Source: Diadema setosum (taxonomy: Eukaryota > Echinodermata > Echinoidea > Diadematoida > Diadematidae). From it: a stretch of 64,000 bases of DNA. The stretch lies in assembly GCA_033980235.1 (NCBI GenBank), contig CM067075.1:16442844-16506843 (forward strand), read 5' to 3'. Below the pieces are notes generated by a model. The model saw only the letters and a program-made list of their open reading frames with translations. It had not been told where the DNA came from and ran no database searches. This document shows positions 1 to 11,100 of this stretch, piece after piece. The translations under genes and the position numbers were made by a program. The stretch's first letter is position 1. Each line of letters begins with the position of its first letter.

Positions 1-887
1 ATTGCCTAAGAGCAAATTTGTCACAGAAATGTGGCAGTTGTCTGTGATAACAAGTTTTATGAAACAGGACCCAAGTCAGCATGATTCAGTTAGAAAAGCA
101 CAGAAGAGAGAGTTGATGAAAATTGATGAATATATTACCACCTTCCAACACTGACAAATTGAGAAAAGACAAACTCAAAAGAAAGCAGTGCATTTGTGTT
201 TATGTATTACACTTAAAAAGCTGTATGTCATTCAGGCAAGTCACAGACACTAGCTGTACCATGTGACCATTCCAATCGTTTCCATCATAACAAAATCGTG
301 TTATCTTATAAGCAGACATTTTTGTTATGTTTGAGCTGAGTGTTATTTTTTTTCTCCAAAAAGTTTGTCTTCTTCAGGAACATCTGAATATTTTAGTCAT
401 AATAGTATTGTCTGCTGGTACAGACATCATACTGTGTAATTGACATCAGTAAAAATCAGATTTCTATGTGTATGCTTTCAGGAGAGTAAACACTCCCCTG
501 CAAGTCCGATTATTTTATTTATTTAATTTTTTTTTTTTGAATGCCAGGCTTTTATATTCAGAGAAAATGGTAATGTCTCCTCCAAAAAAAGTTTAAAGTT
601 GCACATAAATCACATTTTTAAAAAAAAGGAAAATAAAAATCCTGATGAAGGCAGAAGACCCTATACGTGTAGAAGGAACTGTACAATCATTTGATTTCTA
701 GTACGTGTATATTGTACTTCATTGTATATGCACCTTTTACCAAGGCATATTGATATCCAGGATTATTTCAGATCTGATTGCTGTATCAGTTGTCAATGAG
801 CCCCTCCCAATTTCATTGTGAGCATGCAAGATACATGTTTAGATGATGACGACTGTGGTTTGTACATTATGTTCAGTTGTCATTAAC
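1..887. other. Anonymous AT-rich DNA
   Basis: No coding region, no conserved protein fragment and no clear repeat beyond short poly-A/poly-T runs. Confidence 0.5.
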
Positions 888-1030
888 TACTGTAAAATGC
901 ATGCGAAAGTTCTTGTTTACACTATACATTGAACGTTAGAGGCATCTCGCAAAAATTTCATGCCGCATAAAAGGCCGTCGGGTCCAATTCATGAAAATTT
1001 CATGCCGTAAAAATATCTTGTTTTACAGTA
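888..1030. mobile_element. Small inverted-repeat element, TACTGTAAAA ends (copy 1)
   Basis: Begins TACTGTAAAATGCATGCG and ends ATCTTGTTTTACAGTA. Inside are CGCAAAAATTTCATGCCG and a related second copy. Same family as 36787-37000. Confidence 0.6.
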
Positions 1031-1831
1031 TTACATCAAAGTGAATAGAGAGATGACATCACATCTGTGAGAAACAGATCAGACCAGGAAGTATCACTAT
1101 CTGAATATCTGTGCCTTGTGGCAGAAGTCTCTCTAGTAACTTGCAATAATAACATCAACCAGAACAAGCGTGAACCTTAGAAAGCCTGCAGTTGGCACAA
1201 CAGTCCCCATAGAAATTGTGTTCAGTTAAATGGGGCTTGTTTGTCTCAAGACATTGTAAAAATTGGAAAGGAGTCATGGAACACAAAGAATGTGCAGGCA
1301 TGTCAAAGAAGTTTAGGCATAGCTTAGCAATGAGGTAGAAAGTTTGTTGAAGTGTCAAATACCTGGTGCGGTATTTTGTCTCTGTTGAATTTTTGTTGTT
1401 GTTGTTGAGCATCAATGTTTAACACCAATATACTATGTTCAGAAGCATGTATGTACAATGTATTACAATCAGTGAGATTGCCTTTGCTGTCAAAATTTTG
1501 TACTTGGTTACATGTGTATCCGATAATCACTAAAGATGGATTTTACTCAATACTGCCAATTTGTCTCAACAGAGTCACATCTGACCAACTAGTACAGTGG
1601 AACCTTGTTATAACGAAGTTGGATCTGAAGAGATACCAGAAATAATGTGGATATCTCGGTAGTCTCAAGCAGCTTGTTATAATGAGGTCCCTTTATACAG
1701 TTTATTTCATTACATGTACCACCATCCTTTTTCATGTCTGTTATTCTTTGTTATGCATCTTGATATCAGGAGTATGTTGGAAGTCATTTACAAGTTTGAT
1801 GAAGGTCAAATGACAATTGTATACTGAGGTA

Positions 1832-2017
1832 CAGTGGACTCCCATTTTAACAAAGTCCTTGGGACTGCCAGTTTTCTTTCTTTATATCAAAATTTTTGTT
1901 ATAACTGAACAAATAAACATTAGAAAATATAGAACGGATAATGTTGTGGTCTGAATTTTTATTTTGTTGTAACCGGTATTTTGTTGTAACCGTGTTCATT
2001 ATAACAGGAGTGCACTG
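1832..2017. mobile_element. Mariner-type MITE with TA duplication
   Basis: Ends CAGTGGACTCCCATTTTAAC and TTATAACAGGAGTGCACTG, each flanked by TA (1830-1831, 2018-2019). Internal ATAACCG-type text is typical of the 'CAGTGGAACCTCGTTATAAC' family. A left end of a relative (CAGTGGAACCTTGTTATAAC) lies at about 1595. Confidence 0.7.
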
Positions 2018-2323
2018 TATTAAAAACGTTCAGCAAGCTCAGTTCACTACATAGGTTGTGCAAGAGAAGGGAATGATGGTACAGTATGAATTTGTTGTTC
2101 CACAATTGTTGATGGACACACGAGTGTCTGTGTATTAAGTTAACAGAATAATTGAATGTAATGTACGGTAATATCCAATTTTGAAAGGTTTTTGTAATGA
2201 TCGTTTGTATATATATGTACATAGCACTGTAATGCATGAATGGATGCGACATAAATGCTTCCAAACACGAACAGTGTCTCATTATTTGCTTTTGCTTTCA
2301 TTGCAAGATTTTGATAAGTGGAT

Positions 2324-2324
2324 A

Positions 2325-2358
<34 letters not shown>

Positions 2359-2360
2359 TG
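2324..2360. repeat. (GT)n microsatellite
   Basis: About 18 GT units with one TATG interruption. Confidence 0.95.
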
Positions 2361-3293
2361 ATGAGGAGAGTACATGTATTCTTTTGTCAGTACAAGAACA
2401 TTGTACAATGCATCCAATTACATGTAGAATTAGCATCAATTACATGTAGAATTAGCACCACCCAGGGCTACCCCCTTACCAAATCACTGAACCACAAACA
2501 GCTGCCTTTGTACATGTGTGCAATAATGGTGTAGGTGTGTATCTTTCTTTGCCAGGTCATACATTATTTCCACATTGTCCCACTCTGCAGGTCAATCTCC
2601 ACAAATGCACACTTAAATTTGTCGAAAATCATGCAAAAGGGGAAATCACCGTTTCTTTCTGGGAGTAGAAATTGACATTGCAAGAAACCTCTAGGTGCTA
2701 AAAGATTACCGTAGAAGCAAAATTTTTAGACCAACATTACTGAACTAATTAGGTTATTCATAATAACTAATGGCTATAATCTATTAATTAGGTTACATGT
2801 ACACGTACATGTATTACAAAATATACAGTATGTCCAAAAAAAAAAATTACAATTGGATTTTTGCATTGGCAATTTCCAATATGATTTAACCGTCTAAATG
2901 CTACTTCAGGGTCTTAAAAATATAACATCTTGGCTATATTATGCAGAAAACCCCATCTTTTTGGTTGAGTGGTCACAGAGATATGTGGATCATTGTAACA
3001 CATGTCATGGGTCTGATTCTTCCAAGTTAGGCACTGGAATGCTCTTGGAACTGCATAATGTGTAAAACACAATGGACAGAACTTGGAGGGAAGGGATTCC
3101 TGACATGCTCTACAAAAGTCCTCATTTCTCTTTGACCACTGAAGCAAATTTAATTTTCCGTAAGATGTAGGTAATAAGTTATACAGCTGTAGTTTCATAC
3201 CAAGAAATTGATAATAATAATAATGGTACAGCATTTGTAATGCACCAACGATCTAGTAGCCTATTGCGAGGTGCAGAGGGACATACAAAAAGA

Positions 3294-3533
3294 ATATATG
3301 CCATATATTTCGCGAGTCTAAATTTTTGTGAATCGGGAATTTCTGACGATTTCGCGAGTGGTTAAATTCGCGATCGTGGAGTCCTGTACAGAACAGAGAA
3401 GTGTACATGTGTACGTCACATTCACATCGGGATCAGAGTCAATATTTTCGTGTGTCTTTAATTTCGCGAATAGCACCTGTCTCGCGAAATTCGCGAAAAT
3501 AAAAACCTCGCGAAATATTCGGCATATACAGTA
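3294..3533. mobile_element. TTCGCGA-rich inverted-repeat element (copy 1)
   Basis: Ends resemble TATATGCCATATATTTCGCG and CGCGAAATATTCGGCATATA. It is full of TCGCGA/TTCGCG motifs. The reverse complement recurs at 51062-51284 with the same internal text (AGTGTACAC..GTACGTCA, GAGTCAATATTTTCG). Confidence 0.8.
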
Positions 3534-3601
3534 GATGTACATAAGAAGGTTGAAGAAGAAAGAGATAGAAATATATACCCAATGAGCAACTCAATGAATA
3601 T

Positions 3602-3740
3602 TCACCCAAAACAAGATGCAAACATATATGACTTCAGAAGCTTTTTAAATGTTTCAATGGTTTCCGCCGATCGGATCCTCAGTGGAAGAGTGTTCCAGAG
3701 AGATGGGGCTGCAGAAACAAAGGCTTTTTCTCCGAGAGTC
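3602..3740 (-). pseudogene. LINE C-terminal fragment
   Basis: The minus-strand frame reads STLGEKAFVSAAPSLWNTLP, then LRIRSAETIETFKKLLKSYM and F, the well-known last residues of CR1/L2/jockey-type pol proteins (A-LWN-LP---R---FK--LK--LF). It is 5' truncated. Confidence 0.75.
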
Positions 3741-6179
3741 GAGATTGTTCTTTTAACTGTCAATTGTATCTGGATTGATTCACTTCTTTTAGAGTTATTA
3801 TTGTGGAGGTTCCGTTGTAATTTTTTGGGGGACATACGGTAATGTGTATGCATACAGGTGTATACGGTAAATTGAATTGACAACTTGAAGTCCTAGTCAG
3901 ATATGTTGGAAGGCTGGTTGCCTTAGCCAGACTGCTGTGAAGTTAGTGTTGAATAAGGCCATCATTTTGACCAATTAAACTAGGCTTTGAAAAAAAAAAT
4001 TACAATTATAGCCTAAGAGTACTAGGCAATTTTCATGCATACATGCGGTAACTGCATTATGGAAACAAAGAAGACTTCTTCATATGCACCGCATATCTTT
4101 ATAGTTAATGTGGTTCATCTACTATAGTTCATGAAATACAAGAAAACATTTCAGTTGTTCACTTTAATAGATTGCTATGTGGGACTGTGTATTCAACATT
4201 CTAAAATAATTACCCCAAAAGAAAAAAAGATTAGATTTGTAATGGTAGAAAGGGAAGGAAAGAAACAAACAAATACTCGGTCATCTAACTCGAGACTGTA
4301 AAGTACCCAAACAACAAAATGGGATGATCTGCGATATTTCTGTTTAATATACATGCATACATAATATTACTGCCAATGTGCAGTGCAGACATAAACATTT
4401 ACCTTCAAATTCATCTGCAACAGGCACACATGAACTACACAAATCAACAAAACATTTGTAAAATTTAAAATTGCACAATACTTTCCACCCCCCCCCCCAA
4501 AAAAAAAAAAATCAACTTTTGACCTTTTCAAGGACACAAGGGTTTGAACAAGCCTAAAGAGTAAAAATTCTACAACTTTGCATGCACTATCATTAGTTTT
4601 CTACATCAAATTGCCACAAAATTATGCTGCTGGTTTATCATCGCTTTTATAAACAGCACATACACTATACAGACTATTAAGTCAAGAACAATTGGATGAT
4701 CTTTCTGTTCTTTCTTATTTTCTTGATCTCCAACTTATCTGTGAAAAGAAAAAGGAGATAAGGGATGGAAATAGAGAAACGTATCTAACACATTCTCCAT
4801 TCCTGAGAAAAAAAAGAAAAGTACATAAATGTGGATTTCACCAAGAACTTCCAAATTTGCATTCCTGAATTCCTACAAAATACCTGAAGCATTTTTCACG
4901 GACTTTTCTATACATTCCCAGAATTATCAAGGAACAAATAAAAATCAAGGACTTACGAGTACAAAGAAAAATTAAAGCATTTCAAAGGGCGCCACATATC
5001 ACTAACAATAGGGGCAATACTGCTGAAGGCATAGTTTTAAATTTATCCAGTGAAGGCATGATGGAACTGGAGGGGAAAATGGACATAAAGTGAAGTTCAA
5101 ACATGGTAAACTTACAACACATTTACATTTGTAATTTGATTTTTTGCATGTAATAACCCAGTCGACATGCATACACTTCTAAAGTTTTCTGATGTATGCA
5201 CACTACAATGTACTTCATGATTTCACACATTTGACGAGTTATGGTGATATCCATATATACATGTATCTCCCATCCTGCTTCAGAGAGAGTTGTAATTGCT
5301 TGAAAGCTGTGTGACATAAACCTTGGACATGGATCATTAAACCAAGTCCAGTTCTTCATAAACAGGTAATTATGATTCAACATTTCTTTGTTTACATCTT
5401 GAAGACCGAGTTCAAAAATCAATTTCTCTGTCAGTTGTGTTCCTGAATCTATTTGATTGACATTTCATTTATCTGTGGGAAAAAAAAAATATGCCAAGCA
5501 ACACAGATACATGGACAATGTTCATTAATCATTATTAAAATACATTAACACAGTTAACACTTTTAAAGAGAAGTTATAAGAACAATGTTCAGAGATGTAC
5601 CAAAGAATGTGCTATTGTGTTGTGCCTGAGATTGCATTCACAGGTACATGTTTTGTTTTGTTTTTTCACTTTGATGCCAACCATTAAATTCTTCGGAAAT
5701 TTAATATACTGCACAAAGTTTGGGGATTCTTTATTCATTAACATGAAGTATTTCCTCAAACATGCTGTATGTAATTTACAACCCCTTTTAGGATTAAAAT
5801 CTTTAGTTACAAGTGAACCGAAGGATATAACCATAAAGCAACAAAGTGTGATGTCATAGCCATTTATCACCATGGTAACTGGTTCTAAACAACCTCTCCT
5901 TGCCGAAGTGTTTATGCTCGCATCTGGTTCCAACCGGAGCTACAACAACAGACTGCAACATCATCACTTTGGTACTCTTTTCATGGAATGTATAGGTATA
6001 CGAAAAATTACTGGGTTGTTCCACTTCACTGCAATTAAATCTTTGCCCTTCACAACCTTCAGCTCCTTTTTGCACAGGTGGTAAATAGGGACAATCCCTC
6101 TAAATATTTGCTCTCTATTCCTGGTGTTTACATCCTATACATGTATGGAGATCCATTCACAGCAGAATCAGTTTGAAGG
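3741..6179. other. Anonymous DNA
   Basis: AT-rich, with homopolymer runs around 4488-4511. Some open frames (for example 5589-5933 minus) show no family features. It may include the BLOC1S1 3' UTR if a last exon exists. Confidence 0.4.
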
Positions 6180-6260
6180 ACACCACAGCCTCCGAGCCAG
6201 ACACCTCGAGTCAAGACCAACGCTATCCAACAAATGTCCTTGGGCTGCTGTTAGCTGGAA
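6180..6260 (-). other. Weak candidate for a terminal BLOC1S1 exon
   Basis: On the minus strand TTCTGCAG followed by ATTCCAGCTAAC could accept the possible exon-4 donor at 8039 and would end the protein within four residues. The pyrimidine tract is only moderate and there is no conserved sequence to support it. It is listed because the read-through tail of exon 4 looks unconvincing. Confidence 0.2.
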
Positions 6261-7539
6261 TCTGCAGAATTACATATAGCATGAGAATGACACAAACATG
6301 TCGAAAGGATAAGACACTTCAATAAGAATTCAATCTGATATTCAACTTTTACCTATCAAAACTACAGTAATCACATAAATTTGAAGGCGATTAATTAATT
6401 TTCTGCAGTGTGCAAGCAACTGAAAATATTTTCGTTAGAGCAATGCACAAAGCCATCTTAAAAACACAATATTCTCACACATTCACTTCAGCAAAAGTAA
6501 TTTGATACCTTCAAAATATAAATGGAAAGACTTTCTATGAGGACAGCATTATATGTATAAATTTATATACATGGGAGCAAAAAAACAAAAACAAAAAACA
6601 TTGCAAATCATAACACAAGCCCTTGCTATAGAGACTGCTGCAAAAATCAGTTTTACCCATCTTTCACAATCGGGGACATCTGATTTCAAATTCTACATGC
6701 AAGGTCGGCAGACACAACAATGTCACACAAATACACAACCACAACCACAAACAAGCTCATAGATGTTTGGAGGGGCATTCAAACATTTACCTGTTCAATT
6801 TCATCAAAGAAACATTCATCAAGCTATGCTCTGTGCTATAAATGGGACAAAACAGGATGTAAAACTACACATAAAGCAATCAAAATGAGGGGATAACAAG
6901 ATTAAGCTGAAATTTTGCAGACTCCATTAGCTAGCACATTCTCTTCATGACTACTACTAACTTTCAGAGCAGCAGCATTACCTTTTAAAAGGTTATTAGA
7001 GCTGAAAGTGATTAATATATAAAGGGTTTTTTTAAAAATGAAAAGGGGCCTCTATGACATACCTAATCATACTATTCTACAAAAAAAAAAGTGTTCTAGA
7101 AAAGCTGCAAAAACACAATTTCCCATTCATTTCATGATCTCAAACATTTGAATTACATAGAAGAATTACTCTTTCAAAAAATATTGACCCATTTCACCAA
7201 TTTGGGGTTTTCACATGAAATTGAGTTGTGAGACTCTTGGATTTGTAATGCACTGTCACAAATAGTGTATGTTTTCACGATCACCCTAATATTCCTACAA
7301 AATAATTCAAATTATGAAATTCTTCTGTCAAGATTTTTTTTTCATTGCAACTGATTGACAAATAGCCCCAAATTTGTCAATCAGTTGTAATTAAATAATT
7401 CAAATTCACCCAATGTCAAGTTCATTGGACAGTAATTTGAAGCCAGTAATATCCAATTTATAGAGGTTCAGCTAGCAATGACAATTGTTAGAAGGAATGC
7501 TTTTGTGTGACAATGGTCAGCTGGAATTGTTTCCTTCTT

Positions 7540-7960
7540 ATTACCTCCGCAAAGGAAGGAGGTCACGTTTTCATCGGCGTTGGTTTGTTTGTTTGTCTGT
7601 GTGCAAAATTACTCAAAAAGTTGTGGACGGATTTGTATGAAACTTGCAGGATAAGTTGATAATGACATATGGCACAGATTATTAAATTTTGGTAGTGATC
7701 TGTAATTTTCATGGATTTTTGAAGGATTTTGTATCTTTTTGCAGATAGGGTAAATGTACTCGGGAGTTCAAGCTGCACACATTTTGACGTTTGCATACAC
7801 GCATTAAAACATGTGCTCTGCTTGGGCAAATCGCCACGCAGCTGGAAGCTGATGATGTAAACAAAAGGCTTCTATACTGGGAAATCAAATGATTTTCAGT
7901 GTGTATGGGTGGAAATGAGCTGCTTGGCGGAGGTCTGTGTTCTCTGAGTGCTCTTCTACT
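7540..7960. repeat. Dispersed repeat of the 'TTACCTCCGC ... GGCGGAGGTCTG' family
   Basis: It begins ATTACCTCCGCAAAGGAAGG and ends GGCGGAGGTCTGTGTTCTCT, with a (TTTG)n stretch near the start and text such as GTTGTGGACGGATTTGTATG. I recognise it as a widespread marine-invertebrate repeat. It lies directly beyond the last BLOC1S1 exon and may be in its 3' UTR. Confidence 0.75.
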
Positions 7961-7968
7961 ACTTTAAG

Positions 7969-8124
7969 TCATTCACGAAAGGCCCACACAAAGAAAGAAA
8001 TACAAGGACAATACAGACACACAAGATTATAGTCAGTACCTTTATATGCATATTCCAAAGCACTTGCTATTGTCTGCATGTCGGTCTCTATGCTGCGTGC
8101 CCAGTTTTCCACATGTCCAAGTTC
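7969..8124 (-). CDS. BLOC1S1: BLOC1S1 coding exon 4 (C-terminal end uncertain)
   Basis: The acceptor is TCACAG ending at 8125. The exon reads ELGHVENWARSIETDMQTIA and then SALEYAYK to 8041, the conserved C-terminal helix. After that the frame stays open for 22 residues (TDYNLVCLYC...) to a stop at 7969. This tail is Cys- and aromatic-rich, unlike the small polar tails of the family. Alternatively AAAG|GTACTG at 8039 is a donor to a short last exon. One weak candidate acceptor, TTCTGCAG near 6250, would add only a few residues (DSS) before a stop. Coordinates here follow the read-through version; 8041-8124 is certain. Confidence 0.8.
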   Translation of the reverse strand, partial: ELGHVENWARSIETDMQTIASALEYAYKGTDYNLVCLYCPCISFFVWAFRE

Positions 8125-11100
8125 CTGTGAGTGAGTGAATGATATCAACGGAGAGACAATCAATTCCGTGACTCAAAGTTTCCCATCTTTTTGCCCTAAC
8201 AAGGTATCCATGAAGGATGATTACAGTTACCAGGTACTTAATCTGATGAAGGACATAATGGTAGTGACATGCAGAATTGTGATAATTCTTCTCATACATT
8301 AGAGAATTGATAAAACACGCAGTAAGCAAACATTTTGAGAATTCTTGATATCACTATCCACCTTGATTTATTTAGCAGCATTTCTATCTACACATTTTTT
8401 TTTTCTTTTTTTCTTTTTTACAATACATGTTTGTCAAATACACGTAACACAGCCAGGGGAACTTTTGTATTTTTATCTTTTTTTTTTCTTTTTCTTTTTA
8501 CTGATTCCTAGCACAAGCAGTCAAAGGAATACCTGTCAATGTTCTTTTACATCATTAGTGACTTACGGTGTTTGATATTAGCAAGTTTTAAGTGGGCTAT
8601 TGCTGCCATGAAGAGGCAGCATTTTTACCTGTTCTTTTACATTACAGCTCTTTCTTTTGAATCTAATGACTACTACTGACATGTCACTTCAGTTGAACCC
8701 AAGACAATTTTTGGTCAACAATGACAATCTTGAGAGGTAGTCACCTCACCAAAATACAGAGAGGGGGAAAGAGAATAAGTAATAACCCGTTGAGGACGGA
8801 CTGATTTTGCTACAACACGCATTTCCCATAGACCCCTGCCCGAGTATACTCGGGACTCATCCTCAGCGGGTTAAGGGGAGGGGGAAAGGGGAATATATGA
8901 ATGAAGTCCTAAAAGAAACATACCTTCAGGGCTTGATTAAAGTTCTCTACAAGGGAAAGCCACTGTTGACTCTGTTTGGCAAACTGGGCTGCGTTTGCCT
9001 GAAGCTGCTTTGTCTCAGCATCTAGCTTCTTCTCATTCTTATATGCCACTGCTACCCTGAAAGAGGCACAATGATTTCATGAATTGTACACTAACATAGG
9101 CAAGAAATCCACTGATTTTGCATTACCAAAAGTAATTTCTTTACCAGATAATTTTACATCTCCTGAGAAAGATTAGTAACAGTGAAAACTACACATTCAT
9201 CACTTTCATAAGTATGAACTCTTATCACAATAACTACTAAGGAGATGGCACCTGCAAGGGTCATGCAAAGTGATCACATTTTGTCATTATAAAATTACAC
9301 ATCCAAATATATGTATAAATTTGATGAATATAAATAATATAATATAAATTATTTCCTTCTACTTCCTTTTTTTGTGAATATTTTGTTTACTTTAAAAAAA
9401 AGCATGAAACTGTGTTTGCTGAAAGCAACATTTTGTGCTTGATATACAATGGCAAGCATGTTTACCCTGTCCATTGAAATCATTCTAAACAAAGCAATCC
9501 ATTCCTCACCCTGTCCATTCTGAGAGATAATTCTAACAAGGAAAAGTAGAAATTACGCGGTGCGTAAAATATGTCCCCGCCGGAAGTAGCATTTAGTAGC
9601 AAAATGTACAATATAGGTAAAAAGATCAAGGTCAAAGGTGAAAGAAGTCAAGGGTCAAAATTCTATGTAGAAGTTTTGAAGCCCTCACCTAGTGCCATCA
9701 CATAAAGCAAACGGAATCGAAATCGGGTTAGAAATGACGAAGGAGTAGCATTTTGTAGCCAATGTACAATATAGGTAAAAAAATCAAGGTCAAAGGTCAA
9801 AGAAGTCAAAGGTCAAAATTCTGTGTAGAAGTTTTGAAGCCCTCACCTAGTGCCATCACATAAAGCAAACGGAATCGAAATCGGGTAAGAAATGGCGAAG
9901 GAGTAGCATTTGGTAGCAAAATGTACAATACAGGTCAAAAATCAAGGTCAAAGGTCAAAGAAGTCAAAGGTCAAAATTCTGTGTAGAAGTTTTGAAGCCC
10001 TCACCTAGTGCCATCACTTAAAGCAAACGGAATCGAAATCGGGTTACAAATGGCGAAGGAGTAGCATTTGGTAGCAAAAAAGTACAATATAGGTAAAAAA
10101 TCAAGGTCAAAGGTCAAAGAAGTCAAAGGTCAAAATTCCGTGTAGAAGTTTTGAAGCCCTCACCTAGTGCCATCACATGAAGCAAACGGAATTGAAATCG
10201 GGTTACAAATGGCAAAGGAGTAGCATTTTGTAGCAAAAAAGTACAATATAGGTCAAAAATCAAGGTCAAAGGTCAAAGAAGTCAAAGGTCAAAATTCTGT
10301 GTAGAAGTTTTGAAGCCCTCACCTAGTGCCATCATATAAAGCAAACGGAATCGAAATCGGGTTACAAATGGCGAAGGAGTAGCATTTTGAAGCAAAATGT
10401 ACAATATAGGTCAAAGGTCAAGGTCAAAGGTCACAACTGAAATTCTGTATAGAAGTTTCAAAGCTCCTATGTAGTGCTATCATATAAAGCAAACAGAATC
10501 AAAATCGGGTTAGAAATGGCGAAGGAGTAGCATTTTGAACATTTTGATCACACACGGACGCACGGACACACGGACGCACGGACGGACACACGGACGCACG
10601 GACGGACACACGGACACACACACGTACGGAGCCCGTTTCATAGTCCCCTGCTCGAACTCGTTCGGCGGGGACAAAAATGCAATCCATACACTGTGGAAAT
10701 TGTTTGTTTTTGGTTGTTGTTGTATTTTTTTTTGTAAACTCTTAACATACACTCGTCTTAGCAAATGTTTGCAAATGAACATACATTTACTGGCCATCAA
10801 CACAACACCACCATCAAAACATGACATGGCTGTTAATGCAATTTGACAAAATAACCCAGGTGAGCTCATCACCAGCAGGGTTTGTTGAGTTCTGTGGTAC
10901 TGGCTTCATTGTGGTTTAACACTCACCTACTGTTCAGACTTTCAACCAGCGAGCGAGTCACTGCTGTTGCGGCTGCTGCAGCTTCCTTCTTGCGTTTTTC
11001 TGGATAAAGGAGAAAGGAGATACGATCATAGACTAGGTTTGTTTTGTATTATTCATTAATAGGCCATGCATTACTGTTACGACCAAAATCACTCTGAGAA

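Noticed and set aside
2914..3234. Cys-rich minus-strand frame (CRACQESLPSKFCPLCF)
   Set aside because: Looks a little like a zinc finger, but spacing fits no known finger and there are no splice partners or conserved flanks.
10499..10872. Frames rich in SVRPCVRASV on the minus strand and RTDTRTHGR on the plus strand
   Set aside because: Translation of the (GGACGCAC)n tract; open in several frames, no protein family.
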